This document shows positions 1-7,694 of a DNA stretch of 64,000 nt, one piece after another. The first letter of the stretch is position 1, and every line of letters begins with the position of its first letter. The stretch is taken from contig NZ_FMXE01000007.1 in assembly GCF_900103735.1 (NCBI RefSeq), forward strand, positions 62,001 to 126,000, given 5' to 3'. Source of the stretch: Algoriphagus alkaliphilus. Its GTDB lineage: Bacteria > Bacteroidota > Bacteroidia > Cytophagales > Cyclobacteriaceae. Both the position numbers and the translations under genes were made by a program. A model generated the notes under the pieces. That model was not told the DNA's origin. It worked only from the letters and a program-made list of their open reading frames with translations, and made no database searches.

Positions 1-1
1 T

Positions 2-451
2 TGGTTAAAAGTAGGGGCATTGATCGGTGCTCCATCTAGTGCAGTTGGCAGTTATTCTTCTTTTGTATTGGGATTGGACTTAGCCGCTCAGTTTTTGAGA
101 ACAAATAATTTTGGAGTAGGAATCGCAACGGGCTATTCCAAATACTTTGAGAAATCAGAAGCTCCTGCTTACCAGGGGATGAATGATGGTTTTGGAGCTA
201 TTCCACTTGGTCTTTTATTGAGATTCTATCCTCAGCCAGAAGGCATTTTTGTCGGAACTGACATTGGATACACGTTTCTTTCCGGAGTTACTTCTGTGAA
301 CACAGGTGGAGCATACATCCGTCCGATGGTAGGTTATCACAACTACGATTGGAACGTTTTTGCTTACTACAATCACATCTTCAGACCCGAGACTACCATT
401 GATGTTCAAAGTGTTGGTCTAGCCATTACGCGTAATCTTAGATTCAACTAA
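2..451 (+). CDS. Outer-membrane beta-barrel protein, 5' end outside window
   Basis: The frame is open from the first bases of the window to a TAA at 451, so the gene starts upstream and only about 149 C-terminal residues are seen. A TTG at 20 could be mistaken for a start, but the frame continues above it with hydrophobic/glycine residues typical of a barrel strand. The visible part alternates aromatic and polar residues (for example YSKYF, RFYPQPEG, NWNVFAYYNHIF-like strands) and ends in a strand finishing RNLRFN, which fits the C-terminal strand of a small outer-membrane barrel. No catalytic motif is visible and no family is recognised. It precedes a small membrane protein by 18 nt and probably shares its transcript. 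Confidence 0.6.
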   Translation, partial: WLKVGALIGAPSSAVGSYSSFVLGLDLAAQFLRTNNFGVGIATGYSKYFEKSEAPAYQGMNDGFGAIPLGLLLRFYPQPEGIFVGTDIGYTFLSGVTSVNTGGAYIRPMVGYHNYDWNVFAYYNHIFRPETTIDVQSVGLAITRNLRFN

Positions 452-469
452 GAAGTAATATATCAGCAT

Positions 470-694
470 ATGAATGCATCTAAAATCACCAACTTCCTAG
501 CTATGAGTCTTATAATGGGACTTGGGCTTATTCAAGGAGCATTTGCTCAGGACAAAGGGCTTGACATTAAAATAGATTTAAGTCCGGAGCCGGTTTGGTA
601 CGAACAAACTTGGCTGCTAGTAGCAGCTGGAGCTGCGGTATTTATCCTAATCCTTGTTGCGATTTTGAAGAATAACGGCAAAAAGATAGGCTAA
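470..694 (+). CDS. Small exported single-pass membrane protein, 74 aa
   Basis: Not a family I recognise. Residues 1-26 look like a cleavable signal peptide ending GAFAQ. A short charged segment follows (about 27-45, with PEPVWYEQ), then one hydrophobic helix (about 47-66), ending in a basic tail NNGKKIG. After signal cleavage this would be a periplasmic stub with a single C-terminal anchor and a cytoplasmic basic end. It begins 18 nt after an outer-membrane barrel gene, in the same direction, and is followed by a strong hairpin terminator, so the two probably form the end of one operon. A structural or accessory role for the barrel protein is only inference. Confidence 0.6.
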   Translation: MNASKITNFLAMSLIMGLGLIQGAFAQDKGLDIKIDLSPEPVWYEQTWLLVAAGAAVFILILVAILKNNGKKIG

Positions 695-772
695 TGAAGT
701 GAGGACCGGATTTTAGTATTTGGATCTTTACTTTTTATTTAATAATTAAGGTTACTGGCTTAAGTAAAAATT

Positions 773-815
773 GAAAGGGAAAATGCGGTTACACTGCTTT
801 TCCCTTTTCTTTTTT
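773..815 (+). terminator. Rho-independent terminator
   Basis: The arms GAAAGGGAAAATGC and GCTTTTCCCTTTTC can pair almost fully around a short loop, and a T-rich run follows. It lies about 80 nt after the small membrane protein gene and closes that transcript. Confidence 0.75.
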
Positions 816-883
816 AGTCATTAATCAGAAATCTTTGCTACCATTAATCCGTATGCTTTCGGAGGAAAAATTAATTTTACTTT

Positions 884-1414
884 ATGAGAAAGTTATTCTT
901 GGGGGTGTTTTTTGGGATGTTGATTCAAACGAATGTTTTAGCACAGGATTATCCATTTCTTAGAGTAGAAACAAAACGGAATATTCTGACCCAAAAGGTT
1001 GAGGTTTTTGAAGGTTCAAAATCATTGAGAAAACAAGATGTAATGCTAATTCTGTCCGAAGATCCTGAGGCATTGGCCCTCTACCAAAAGTCACTTCGGA
1101 GACAAAAAATCAATACTGCCCTATCGGTTTTAAACGTTGGATTATTTGCCGGCTCTACTTTCTTGGTAATTTCTCCTCAGAGCCAGTCCTCCACATTTAG
1201 TAATTTGTTTTGGCCGATTACCCTCGGGACTTTAGGTGTTGGGATTGTTTCAGGGATTTTAAGTGGAGATGTACGAAATCTTACCAGAGAAGCTGTTGAT
1301 CTCTATAACTTTGGAAATCAAAATGGCCCCCTGGTTTACTTTCAGGAAAATCGAATCGACCAGCAGATCTTTAGTTTTAAGATTCCGCTTTCCGGAAAGC
1401 CCTCATTATTTTAG
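884..1414 (+). CDS. Hypothetical exported membrane protein, 176 aa
   Basis: No family recognised. It starts with a signal peptide (residues 1-20, ending VLAQ), followed by a periplasmic part of about 60 residues rich in charged amino acids. Two hydrophobic segments follow (about 80-97 and 108-126), separated by a serine-rich loop. The C-terminal 45 residues are soluble. The layout suggests an envelope protein with a hairpin membrane anchor. The gene stands alone between a terminator and a convergent M1 peptidase gene. The ATG has an AT-rich leader without a Shine-Dalgarno sequence, normal for this phylum. Confidence 0.6.
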   Translation: MRKLFLGVFFGMLIQTNVLAQDYPFLRVETKRNILTQKVEVFEGSKSLRKQDVMLILSEDPEALALYQKSLRRQKINTALSVLNVGLFAGSTFLVISPQSQSSTFSNLFWPITLGTLGVGIVSGILSGDVRNLTREAVDLYNFGNQNGPLVYFQENRIDQQIFSFKIPLSGKPSLF

Positions 1415-1476
1415 GAAGCACCAGGCGGTTGTTGGCCGTACTCAGACTTAGGTGTATCACTTTACCCAAAAGGATT

Positions 1477-3051
1477 TTATCGCTTCATCATCATCCATCC
1501 AGATGGATCGACTACGGGAGGTGTGGTGCTTAACACATCCACTTCTTTGGATCCTGCAATGATTCGCTGAATGCCCTCGGATGTCAGCACTTCCAGGGGC
1601 ATTTCGAAAGCTATTCCCTGAAGCGAAATGCTATATTTCGATTTGCCTTTTTTACTTACTTTCAACCGTGGCAAGTCCGTAGAATAAAGGTATAAATGGA
1701 AGAATCCCTGAAGATTTTTTCCGGAATAAGCTTGCACAAATTCGATGAAATCGTTTGTGTTTACCAGATTCTGATAGGTGAATCGCTCATCAGAGGCGAA
1801 TGCTTTGAGCATTGGGAAAAAGCTTTCGTCTCCCAAAATTCCCCGAAGTGAATGAATGACCATCGCCCCTTTGGTGTAGATCTCCGGATGATAGGCCTGC
1901 TCCTCGGTTGAATTAATTGGACCTACTACAGGTCTGGCGTGCGGGATATTTTTGGACTCGGATTTAACCTTTGTAAAATAGGCCTCGGGACCGCCATGCT
2001 CCCAGTAGAATAACCAATCTCCATAGGCAGTGAGTCCTTCATGGATCCACATGTCGGCCCAGTCTCCCACGGAGACCTTGTTTCCAAACCATTCGTGACC
2101 AAGCTCATGGTGCAGAAGCCAATCGTACTGCACTTTTCCCAACTGAACAAACTGGAAATTGTTCCCATAGGCATTGATGGTTTGATGTTCCATGCCCAAG
2201 TAGGGCGTTTCGACCACCGCTATTTTATCCTCGGGGAAGGGAAAGGCTCCGAAGTATTTCTCTTGTGTTTCAGTGCTGGTTTTTAATACCTCCAATAAAG
2301 ATTTGGCTTTGTTACGGTTTTCCTGAAGTACCCAGACATGCATGGGTACAAGTGCTCCTGAGACAGACAGAAAGTCCATTTTTTCCTCATGAAAAATGCC
2401 CATCGTGAAGTTGATATTATATACATTGATCGGGTAGGAGGTTGACCAATGGTAAGTAACCTTTTCATTTTTCACCACTGTTTCTACTTGCCGCCCATTG
2501 GATGCCACAAAATAAGGCTTGGGCACAGTAATAATGATATCTACTCCTTCGCTCGGTTCGCTGGATGGATGGTCCAGGCCTGGCATAAAAATTTGTGAAC
2601 CCTCTCCTTGAGAAGACAAACCCATCCAGTGGTTTCCCAGTTGGTCCTTTTCCCAGGTAAACCCTCCTTCCCAAGGCGGATTGACGGCAATCGGAGTTTT
2701 CCCTCCATAAAATACCTGAACCTGATCACAAGTGCAGTCGATTGGGAAAATGTCCAAAATATCATTTTGATGATTGAATTGCACTTCTTTTCCATCCATC
2801 AGCACGATGGAAACCTGATACGCTTCTATTAGATTGAGCCGTAGCGTGTCAAGTTTTTCGCTTGCAGAAAAAGTCACCGTATTGGACCCTTGGATGGATT
2901 GTGTTTCAGGAAGAAGCTCCAATTCCAGCCGGTAGTGCCGTACTTCAAATTTTTGCTGTAGCGGATCTACAGGCCCTCCCCAGTCCCAATTTTGAGAAAA
3001 AGAAAGCTGAGTAAAAAGCCCGAAAAGTAGGACTAGGGTTATTTTTTTCAT
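1477..3051 (-). CDS. M1 family metallopeptidase (aminopeptidase N-like), exported
   Basis: A zinc aminopeptidase that would remove N-terminal residues from peptides in the periplasm or outside the cell. Residues 1-19 form a signal peptide (cleavage near SFSQ). The N-terminal beta domain (about 25-220) is followed by the catalytic domain. The exopeptidase motif appears as GMEHQ at 286-290, and the zinc site is HELGH at 315-319 with the third ligand Glu338 in WIHEG, the HExxH-x18-E pattern of family M1. At 524 aa it lacks the long helical C-terminal domain of E. coli PepN and resembles the short M1 proteins common in Bacteroidota. Its ATG is the edge of repeat array A, so its whole leader consists of repeat sequence. 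Confidence 0.92.
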   Translation of the reverse strand: MKKITLVLLFGLFTQLSFSQNWDWGGPVDPLQQKFEVRHYRLELELLPETQSIQGSNTVTFSASEKLDTLRLNLIEAYQVSIVLMDGKEVQFNHQNDILDIFPIDCTCDQVQVFYGGKTPIAVNPPWEGGFTWEKDQLGNHWMGLSSQGEGSQIFMPGLDHPSSEPSEGVDIIITVPKPYFVASNGRQVETVVKNEKVTYHWSTSYPINVYNINFTMGIFHEEKMDFLSVSGALVPMHVWVLQENRNKAKSLLEVLKTSTETQEKYFGAFPFPEDKIAVVETPYLGMEHQTINAYGNNFQFVQLGKVQYDWLLHHELGHEWFGNKVSVGDWADMWIHEGLTAYGDWLFYWEHGGPEAYFTKVKSESKNIPHARPVVGPINSTEEQAYHPEIYTKGAMVIHSLRGILGDESFFPMLKAFASDERFTYQNLVNTNDFIEFVQAYSGKNLQGFFHLYLYSTDLPRLKVSKKGKSKYSISLQGIAFEMPLEVLTSEGIQRIIAGSKEVDVLSTTPPVVDPSGWMMMKR

Positions 3052-3495
3052 CCGTTTATAATTGTTTTTAAGCGGTCATCCCGATAGCTATCGGGAGGAA
3101 TCTTCGCATAGATTCCCCGATAGCTCGGGGCATCTTTCTGTGTGTTCCCGTACCTACGGGGTCATGGGCATTTCATCTGTTTATAATTTGATTTTTATTG
3201 GTCAGATGGAATCTTCGCATGAATTATAATCATCCCAGTGTGTGACGCTTTGGGTCATGCTTGATTTCATCTGTTTATAATTGATTTTTTATGGTCAGAT
3301 GGAATCTCGCATGGTGAATAATCATCCCTCTGTGTGACACCGAAAGGGTCATGCTCGATTTCATCTGTTTATATTTTGTTTTTTAATGGTCAGATGGAAT
3401 GCCCCGGATAATCATTCCCCTGTGTGAGAGGCCTTTCTCATGGGCATTTCATGTGTTTATAATTTTTTCTTTGAGGCCACACCTGCCTGCCAAGT
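3046..3495 (-). repeat. Hairpin-repeat array A, 4 units plus a partial unit
   Basis: Unit boundaries are marked by TTTCAT at 3046, 3171, 3265, 3359 and 3447, giving units of 125, 94, 94 and 88 nt plus a truncated fifth. Each unit runs TTTCATSTGTTTATAATT, a T-rich stretch, GGTCAGATGGAAT, a variable loop with TGTGTG, then a GTCATGC- or GGGCAT-type arm. The arm after ATGGAAT pairs with the arm before the next TTTCAT. The first unit is long and contains extra palindromes (3080-3095, 3115-3130, 3147-3160). The array fills the gap between the M1 peptidase start codon and the stop of the GNAT gene. Related arrays lie at 26293, 34053 and 42419. Confidence 0.85.
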
Positions 3496-3978
3496 TCAGG
3501 GTAGTTGGAATAGAATTTCTTTCAATGGAACGCCAAAGTCTTCGGAGTGTTTTTCGGAGACTTTACGAAAGCCAAAGCTTTCGTAGAGATGAACGGCAGA
3601 ATCCAATCCCGAGGTGGTGTAAAGATAGGCACCAGAGAACCCTCTTTCTTGGTAAAAATCCATCCATTCCCTGATCAGTTTGCGTCCGAGTCCCATTCCG
3701 CGGTAATTTTTTTCCAAAATGAAATAGCGTAACTGAGCCTTGTTTTCTGTTCGGTGCATCAGCAAGAGAAACCCGACCAGTTTCCCCTGATCTTCCACTA
3801 CCCAAACTTTATCATTTAACGGATCATACTGTCTGAAAAACTCCAGTAAGCTTTCCATCACATAGGCTTCAAATCCCAGCCCAAAGCCATGCTCCTCAAA
3901 GTATATTCGTCCGTGTAGTGCCGCTACTTGACCCAAATCTCCGGGTAAAAGCGTATGCCTAATGCTGATTTTTGACAT
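3496..3978 (-). CDS. GNAT family N-acetyltransferase
   Basis: A 160-residue acetyltransferase of the GCN5-related fold, which moves an acetyl group from acetyl-CoA to an amine. The acetyl-CoA pyrophosphate loop is visible as RGMGLGRK at 93-100 after the strand LRYFILEKNY. A later YESFGFRKV segment (about 132-140) is the usual C-terminal GNAT strand and loop. The strand WVVEDQGKLVGFLLL (about 59-73) also fits the fold. It resembles the acetyltransferase half of MarR-GNAT proteins, but no MarR domain is attached. The substrate cannot be read from sequence. Its 3' end abuts the truncated last unit of repeat array A. Confidence 0.85.
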   Translation of the reverse strand: MSKISIRHTLLPGDLGQVAALHGRIYFEEHGFGLGFEAYVMESLLEFFRQYDPLNDKVWVVEDQGKLVGFLLLMHRTENKAQLRYFILEKNYRGMGLGRKLIREWMDFYQERGFSGAYLYTTSGLDSAVHLYESFGFRKVSEKHSEDFGVPLKEILFQLP

Positions 3979-3989
3979 GATGGTGGGTC

Positions 3990-4024
3990 CAAAAAAGAAA
4001 AGCCGCTAAGATTCTCGGCGGCTT
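3990..4024 (-). terminator. Rho-independent terminator
   Basis: On the minus strand AAGCCGC pairs with GCGGCTT around an 11-nt loop, followed by TTTTCTTTTTT. It lies just downstream of the 145-aa gene ending at 4031. Confidence 0.75.
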
Positions 4025-4030
4025 GAATAT

Positions 4031-4468
4031 TTAATCTTCGGTATAGTTGAATGAATCGACTTGCTCTTTGACCCAATCGGCATACTTTCCTTTTCGGTAT
4101 TCCTGCCATTCAGCTTTGTATTTGGATCCGTCGATCAGAAACTTAAATCCGGTGGATGCTTTTGGCTTGCTTAATGCGTTGACCAGATCCTCGGCGAGGT
4201 TGCGTTCTTTTACTTTTCGGTCGATAAAATCCTGCATCATCTGATGCTCTTGGGCCGGTTCCATTTTGGTAAACTCAGCGAAATTGTCGGGATTTTCATC
4301 GATTTCGTCCAAGACATCCTCTTCTGCCTCAGTCAAGTCGTAGTTGAAGTAATCTTCATCATCAGGCATTTGGTGAATCTTCTTCTTGTCGATTTGGTAG
4401 AAGCAGATCATTCCTTTAAGTAATTGGGCAGCAATATTGTCTACCTCTTTTTCATTAAGCGAAAGCAT
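4031..4468 (-). CDS. UPF0158-like hypothetical protein, 145 aa
   Basis: A soluble acidic protein with no signal peptide or membrane segment. An acidic stretch (about 35-65, rich in D and E) is followed by FIDRKVKERNLAEDLVNALS and then FKFLIDGSKYKAEWQEYR (about 115-132). This arrangement of a helical FID..L..AL segment and an aromatic/charged segment ending in a short WxxY/F helix resembles UPF0158 proteins, whose function is unknown. It sits between a GNAT gene and an alpha/beta hydrolase in the same direction, with its own terminator downstream, so it may be an independent unit. The family assignment is from memory of the pattern and is moderate. Confidence 0.55.
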   Translation of the reverse strand: MLSLNEKEVDNIAAQLLKGMICFYQIDKKKIHQMPDDEDYFNYDLTEAEEDVLDEIDENPDNFAEFTKMEPAQEHQMMQDFIDRKVKERNLAEDLVNALSKPKASTGFKFLIDGSKYKAEWQEYRKGKYADWVKEQVDSFNYTED

Positions 4469-4558
4469 GGATGGGGTTTAATATTTTTTCAAAAATACTT
4501 AAGGTTGAATTTCAACAATTTGTTTGAATGTTAACAATCTCGAGGCCAAAAATTAGCC

Positions 4559-5206
4559 TTATTTATTCGCATTTATGATTTTATCCAAAACTTCTGTATC
4601 CAGCTCATGGCCACCGTCAAAAGTCAGCCTTTCCACCTGCTTGCCAAGATTTCGGATCAGTTCTTCTTGCTTTTGTATGCTTTCGGAGGTGATCAGATCA
4701 TCCTTTTCTCCCAAAACCAGAAACATCTCTGTCTCTGCGAAGGCCTCATTTGCCGCCTCAATATTCAAATCAAGCGCAAAACCCCCAGACCACAGCACGA
4801 GCGTATCAATTTTTCCAGACCAATTACTTGCCCATCGTGTAGCCGTAGCAGCACCTTGTGAAAATCCCAATACATGAACCTTTGGTTTTTCCTCGTAGTG
4901 CTCCATAAAGGATCCGATCAGTTTGTCCAATAGTCTGTGATTATTGGCGATGGCGGTTTCTCGCTCGTGTTTGGTCATCCAATTGGCCCCAACCCGACCT
5001 TGAAAGCCTTCCAAATAATTGTAATTTGTACCCTCCGGTGCAATGAAGAGTCGTTCGGGAGAATAAAATGATTTGAATTTTCGAACGAAAAACTCAGCAA
5101 GCTGCCCATATCCATGCACGACCAGCCAGATTTCTTTTTCTTTGAAAGTCGGTTCATGAGAGAGGAAGAAGTGCGATTCGTATTCAAATCGGATGGAATG
5201 CTTCAC
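4559..5206 (-). CDS. Alpha/beta hydrolase (carboxylesterase/phospholipase-like)
   Basis: A cytoplasmic serine hydrolase of 215 residues. The early HGYGQ segment (31-35) forms the oxyanion side. The nucleophile elbow is GFSQG with Ser116, the acid is probably in GEKDDL (about Asp169/170), and the base is His200 in GGHEL, giving a complete Ser-Asp-His triad. The size and the GFSQG elbow fit the small carboxylesterase/lysophospholipase group. There is no signal peptide. The natural ester or amide substrate is unknown. The upstream gap to the DUF3784 gene is about 100 nt, so co-transcription is uncertain. Confidence 0.82.
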   Translation of the reverse strand: MKHSIRFEYESHFFLSHEPTFKEKEIWLVVHGYGQLAEFFVRKFKSFYSPERLFIAPEGTNYNYLEGFQGRVGANWMTKHERETAIANNHRLLDKLIGSFMEHYEEKPKVHVLGFSQGAATATRWASNWSGKIDTLVLWSGGFALDLNIEAANEAFAETEMFLVLGEKDDLITSESIQKQEELIRNLGKQVERLTFDGGHELDTEVLDKIINANK

Positions 5207-5302
5207 TTTTCTGAGATTGATGGTCTTTAATTCAAAAGTACGCCGTTGATGTTAACTTTTGTTTGTTTTCGATCTAACTGCCGCATTTTCAGATAAGCTC
5301 GG

Positions 5303-5605
5303 TCATTTTTTATACTTTCTCAAGTTAGGCACAATAATAAAGTAGGGAACTCCTGTAAATACAGCAATAAATAGGGCATTGGTTTGAAGACTTGGATTCC
5401 CTGTGAATTCAGTGAGTAGGATACCAACTGCAATAATCAATGCCATTCCAAACATGCCATTTCGGAATACATTAGCAATCGCTTCAATATTGATTTGCTC
5501 TTTTTCTGAGGATGACATGGTATTGTATCCGGCAATAAGAGAATACATTTTCCCATATTTCACCATTATCCCCAGGACAATAAAAAGAATTGCTATTCCT
5601 GCCAT
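5303..5605 (-). CDS. DUF3784 domain membrane protein, 100 aa
   Basis: A small integral membrane protein with three predicted hydrophobic helices (about 2-15, 51-65 and 75-93). Between the first two helices is the segment YSLIAGYNTMSSSEKE, the hallmark of DUF3784 proteins, followed by a helix ending in NVFRNGMFG. The function of the family is not known. The ATG at 5605 is the first usable start, although the frame stays open a little upstream without another common start codon. It is flanked by cytidine deaminase and a hydrolase on the same strand without tight coupling. Confidence 0.65.
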   Translation of the reverse strand: MAGIAILFIVLGIMVKYGKMYSLIAGYNTMSSSEKEQINIEAIANVFRNGMFGMALIIAVGILLTEFTGNPSLQTNALFIAVFTGVPYFIIVPNLRKYKK

Positions 5606-5718
5606 AAATGCGATATTGAAATTGAGAGACTTTTTTAGGGTGTTAGAAAGTATAAAAATTTTTCTAAAAGATTAGGTTACTCCAATCCTGAAAGGAATAT
5701 AATACCTACAATTAGGCT

Positions 5719-6213
5719 TTAGTATTCTAATCCAGCGCTATTGAGATCGTCAAACTTTATGGGCAATAGTGCCGAAATGCCCTTGATCCGTAATACGGTT
5801 CCGCCTGCACTTAGAATCAACATCGTTATCGGTTTTTTGAACCGGTTTTCTGTCTCATTGATAGCCTGTCGACACATGCCACAGGGTGATACACCGGCCC
5901 ATTTTTCCTCTCCTGCCCGATGCGCAACTATTGCCAGCATCACGGGTGCGGAAGTTGGATAATTTGCTCCTGCATAGCCCAAAGCTATTCGCTCGGCGCA
6001 GGTTCCTACCGGATAGCTGACATTCTCCTGATTGGAGGATTGGAGTACTTCTCCATTTTCCAGTAAAAGCGCCGCACCAACGTTAAAGTTGGAATAAGGT
6101 GCATAAGCCAATTTTGAAATGGTTTGAGCCCTGGAAAGGAGAGCTTGCTCAATATGATCAAGTTCCTCGGGGCTCAGTTCCTCGATTTCGGAATTCAGAA
6201 TTATTTTTTTCAC
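5719..6213 (-). CDS. cdd: Cytidine deaminase
   Basis: Converts cytidine and deoxycytidine to uridine and deoxyuridine in pyrimidine salvage. The zinc site is complete: Cys72 with the catalytic Glu74 in TCAERIALG, and Cys111 and Cys114 in PCGMCRQ. The nucleoside-binding strand SNFNVGAALL (41-50) is also present. At 164 residues it has a roughly 25-residue N-terminal helix extension compared with the ~130-residue tetrameric enzymes, and it is far shorter than the dimeric E. coli form. It is divergent from the saccharopine-dehydrogenase-like gene, with about 120 nt between the two starts. Confidence 0.95.
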   Translation of the reverse strand: MKKIILNSEIEELSPEELDHIEQALLSRAQTISKLAYAPYSNFNVGAALLLENGEVLQSSNQENVSYPVGTCAERIALGYAGANYPTSAPVMLAIVAHRAGEEKWAGVSPCGMCRQAINETENRFKKPITMLILSAGGTVLRIKGISALLPIKFDDLNSAGLEY

Positions 6214-6332
6214 TTTAAAAATAAGTTTAGGCCAAACCTAACGATCAAAGTAAGGAATTGTTCCTAAAATCCTGCGTATAACGCTTTCTTAGCCGAAAAA
6301 TATTCCCAATTTCGTTGAGCAAACCCGATGAA

Positions 6333-7694
6333 ATGAATACAATAGTAATCCTTGGAGCAGGTAAGTCCTCCACCTATCTGATTGATTTTTTGGCGGATAG
6401 TTGTGCGGAAAAGAACAGAAGTTTGATTCTTGCAGACCTAGACGTGGAATCAGCCAAAGCAAAACTTAAAAATCGAAAAGAAACTCGGGCTGAGCAGTTG
6501 GACTCAGCAAATGATGCGCAAAGAAGAGCGTTGATTTCCAAAGCAGATGTGGTGATTTCCATGTTGCCAGCATTCATGCACCCATTGGTTGCGAAAGATT
6601 GCTTAGAGCTGGGGAAGCATTTTTTTTCAGCCTCTTACGAGTCGGATGCCATGCGGGAGATGAGTGCTGAGGTTGAGGCAAAAGGCCTTTTTTTTCTGAA
6701 TGAATGCGGACTCGACCCCGGAATTGACCACATGTCGGCTATGAAAATTATTCATGAAGCGAAGCAAAAAGGGGAGGAAATTATTTCATTCAAATCCTTT
6801 TGCGGTGGACTTATAGCTCCGGAAAGCGAGGATAATCCCTGGAAATATAAGTTTACCTGGAATCCACGAAATGTGGTTTTGGCAGGACAGGGAACTGCCT
6901 GTTACATTGAAAAAGGCGACTTAAAATACGTTCCCTACCATCAACTTTTCAAGCGTCTGGAATCTCTGAAATTCCCCGGCCTTGGGGATTTTGAAGGATA
7001 TCCAAATCGGGATTCTTTAAGCTATCGGAAAACTTATGGCCTTGAAGCTATCCCAACCATGCTACGGGGCACGCTTCGCAGAACTGGTTATTGCAAAGCT
7101 TGGGATGTGTTTGTTCAATTGGGCATGACGGACGATTCTATACAAATGGAATTACCAGAAAAAGCCACACTTCGTCAGTTTTTGAATGCTTTTCTTCCTT
7201 ACCATTCCCAACTAAGAATTGAAGAAAAGCTTGCCGAAATCATTCCAGATTTGGACTTTCCAAGTTTTGAAAAACTGCAATGGCTTGGATTCTTCGAAAA
7301 CAGACCCTTGCCAAAGACCACAGGAAGTCCTGCACAGCTCCTTCAGGCGATTTTAGAAAAAGACTGGGCCTTGCGGCCCGAAGACCGGGATATGATCGTG
7401 ATGCAGCATCAGTTTGAAATCCGGACCAAAGAAGGGATCAAAGAAATCACTTCCAGTCTAGTGAGTTTTGGGGAGGATTCGGTGTATACCGCCATGGCCA
7501 AAACGGTAGGACTGCCGCTCGCGATCGCGGTGGACTTGTTTTTAGATGAGAAAATCCGACTCGTCGGACTTCATCTTCCTGTAATACCTGAGATTTACGA
7601 ACCGATTTTGTCGAAACTCGAAAAATCCGGGATTCTGTTCGAGGAGAGAATCCTCGAAGTAAAAAAAGAAAATCCAAGTGTTCCATCGGACTAG
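6333..7694 (+). CDS. Saccharopine dehydrogenase-like oxidoreductase
   Basis: A cytoplasmic NAD(P)-dependent enzyme of the saccharopine dehydrogenase (C-terminal type) fold. The dinucleotide loop is ILGAGKSSTYLIDFL right after the start, followed by a Rossmann strand ILADLD. The segment NECGLDPGIDHMSA (about 125-138) is a strong family mark, as is the KSFCGGLIAPES stretch that follows. In the family this enzyme acts on saccharopine in lysine metabolism, but relatives handle other amino-acid adducts. I choose the ATG at 6333, which places the Rossmann strand at the very N terminus; a TTG at 6315 would add six residues. It overlaps the convergent DUF4249 gene by 4 nt. Confidence 0.85.
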   Translation: MNTIVILGAGKSSTYLIDFLADSCAEKNRSLILADLDVESAKAKLKNRKETRAEQLDSANDAQRRALISKADVVISMLPAFMHPLVAKDCLELGKHFFSASYESDAMREMSAEVEAKGLFFLNECGLDPGIDHMSAMKIIHEAKQKGEEIISFKSFCGGLIAPESEDNPWKYKFTWNPRNVVLAGQGTACYIEKGDLKYVPYHQLFKRLESLKFPGLGDFEGYPNRDSLSYRKTYGLEAIPTMLRGTLRRTGYCKAWDVFVQLGMTDDSIQMELPEKATLRQFLNAFLPYHSQLRIEEKLAEIIPDLDFPSFEKLQWLGFFENRPLPKTTGSPAQLLQAILEKDWALRPEDRDMIVMQHQFEIRTKEGIKEITSSLVSFGEDSVYTAMAKTVGLPLAIAVDLFLDEKIRLVGLHLPVIPEIYEPILSKLEKSGILFEERILEVKKENPSVPSD

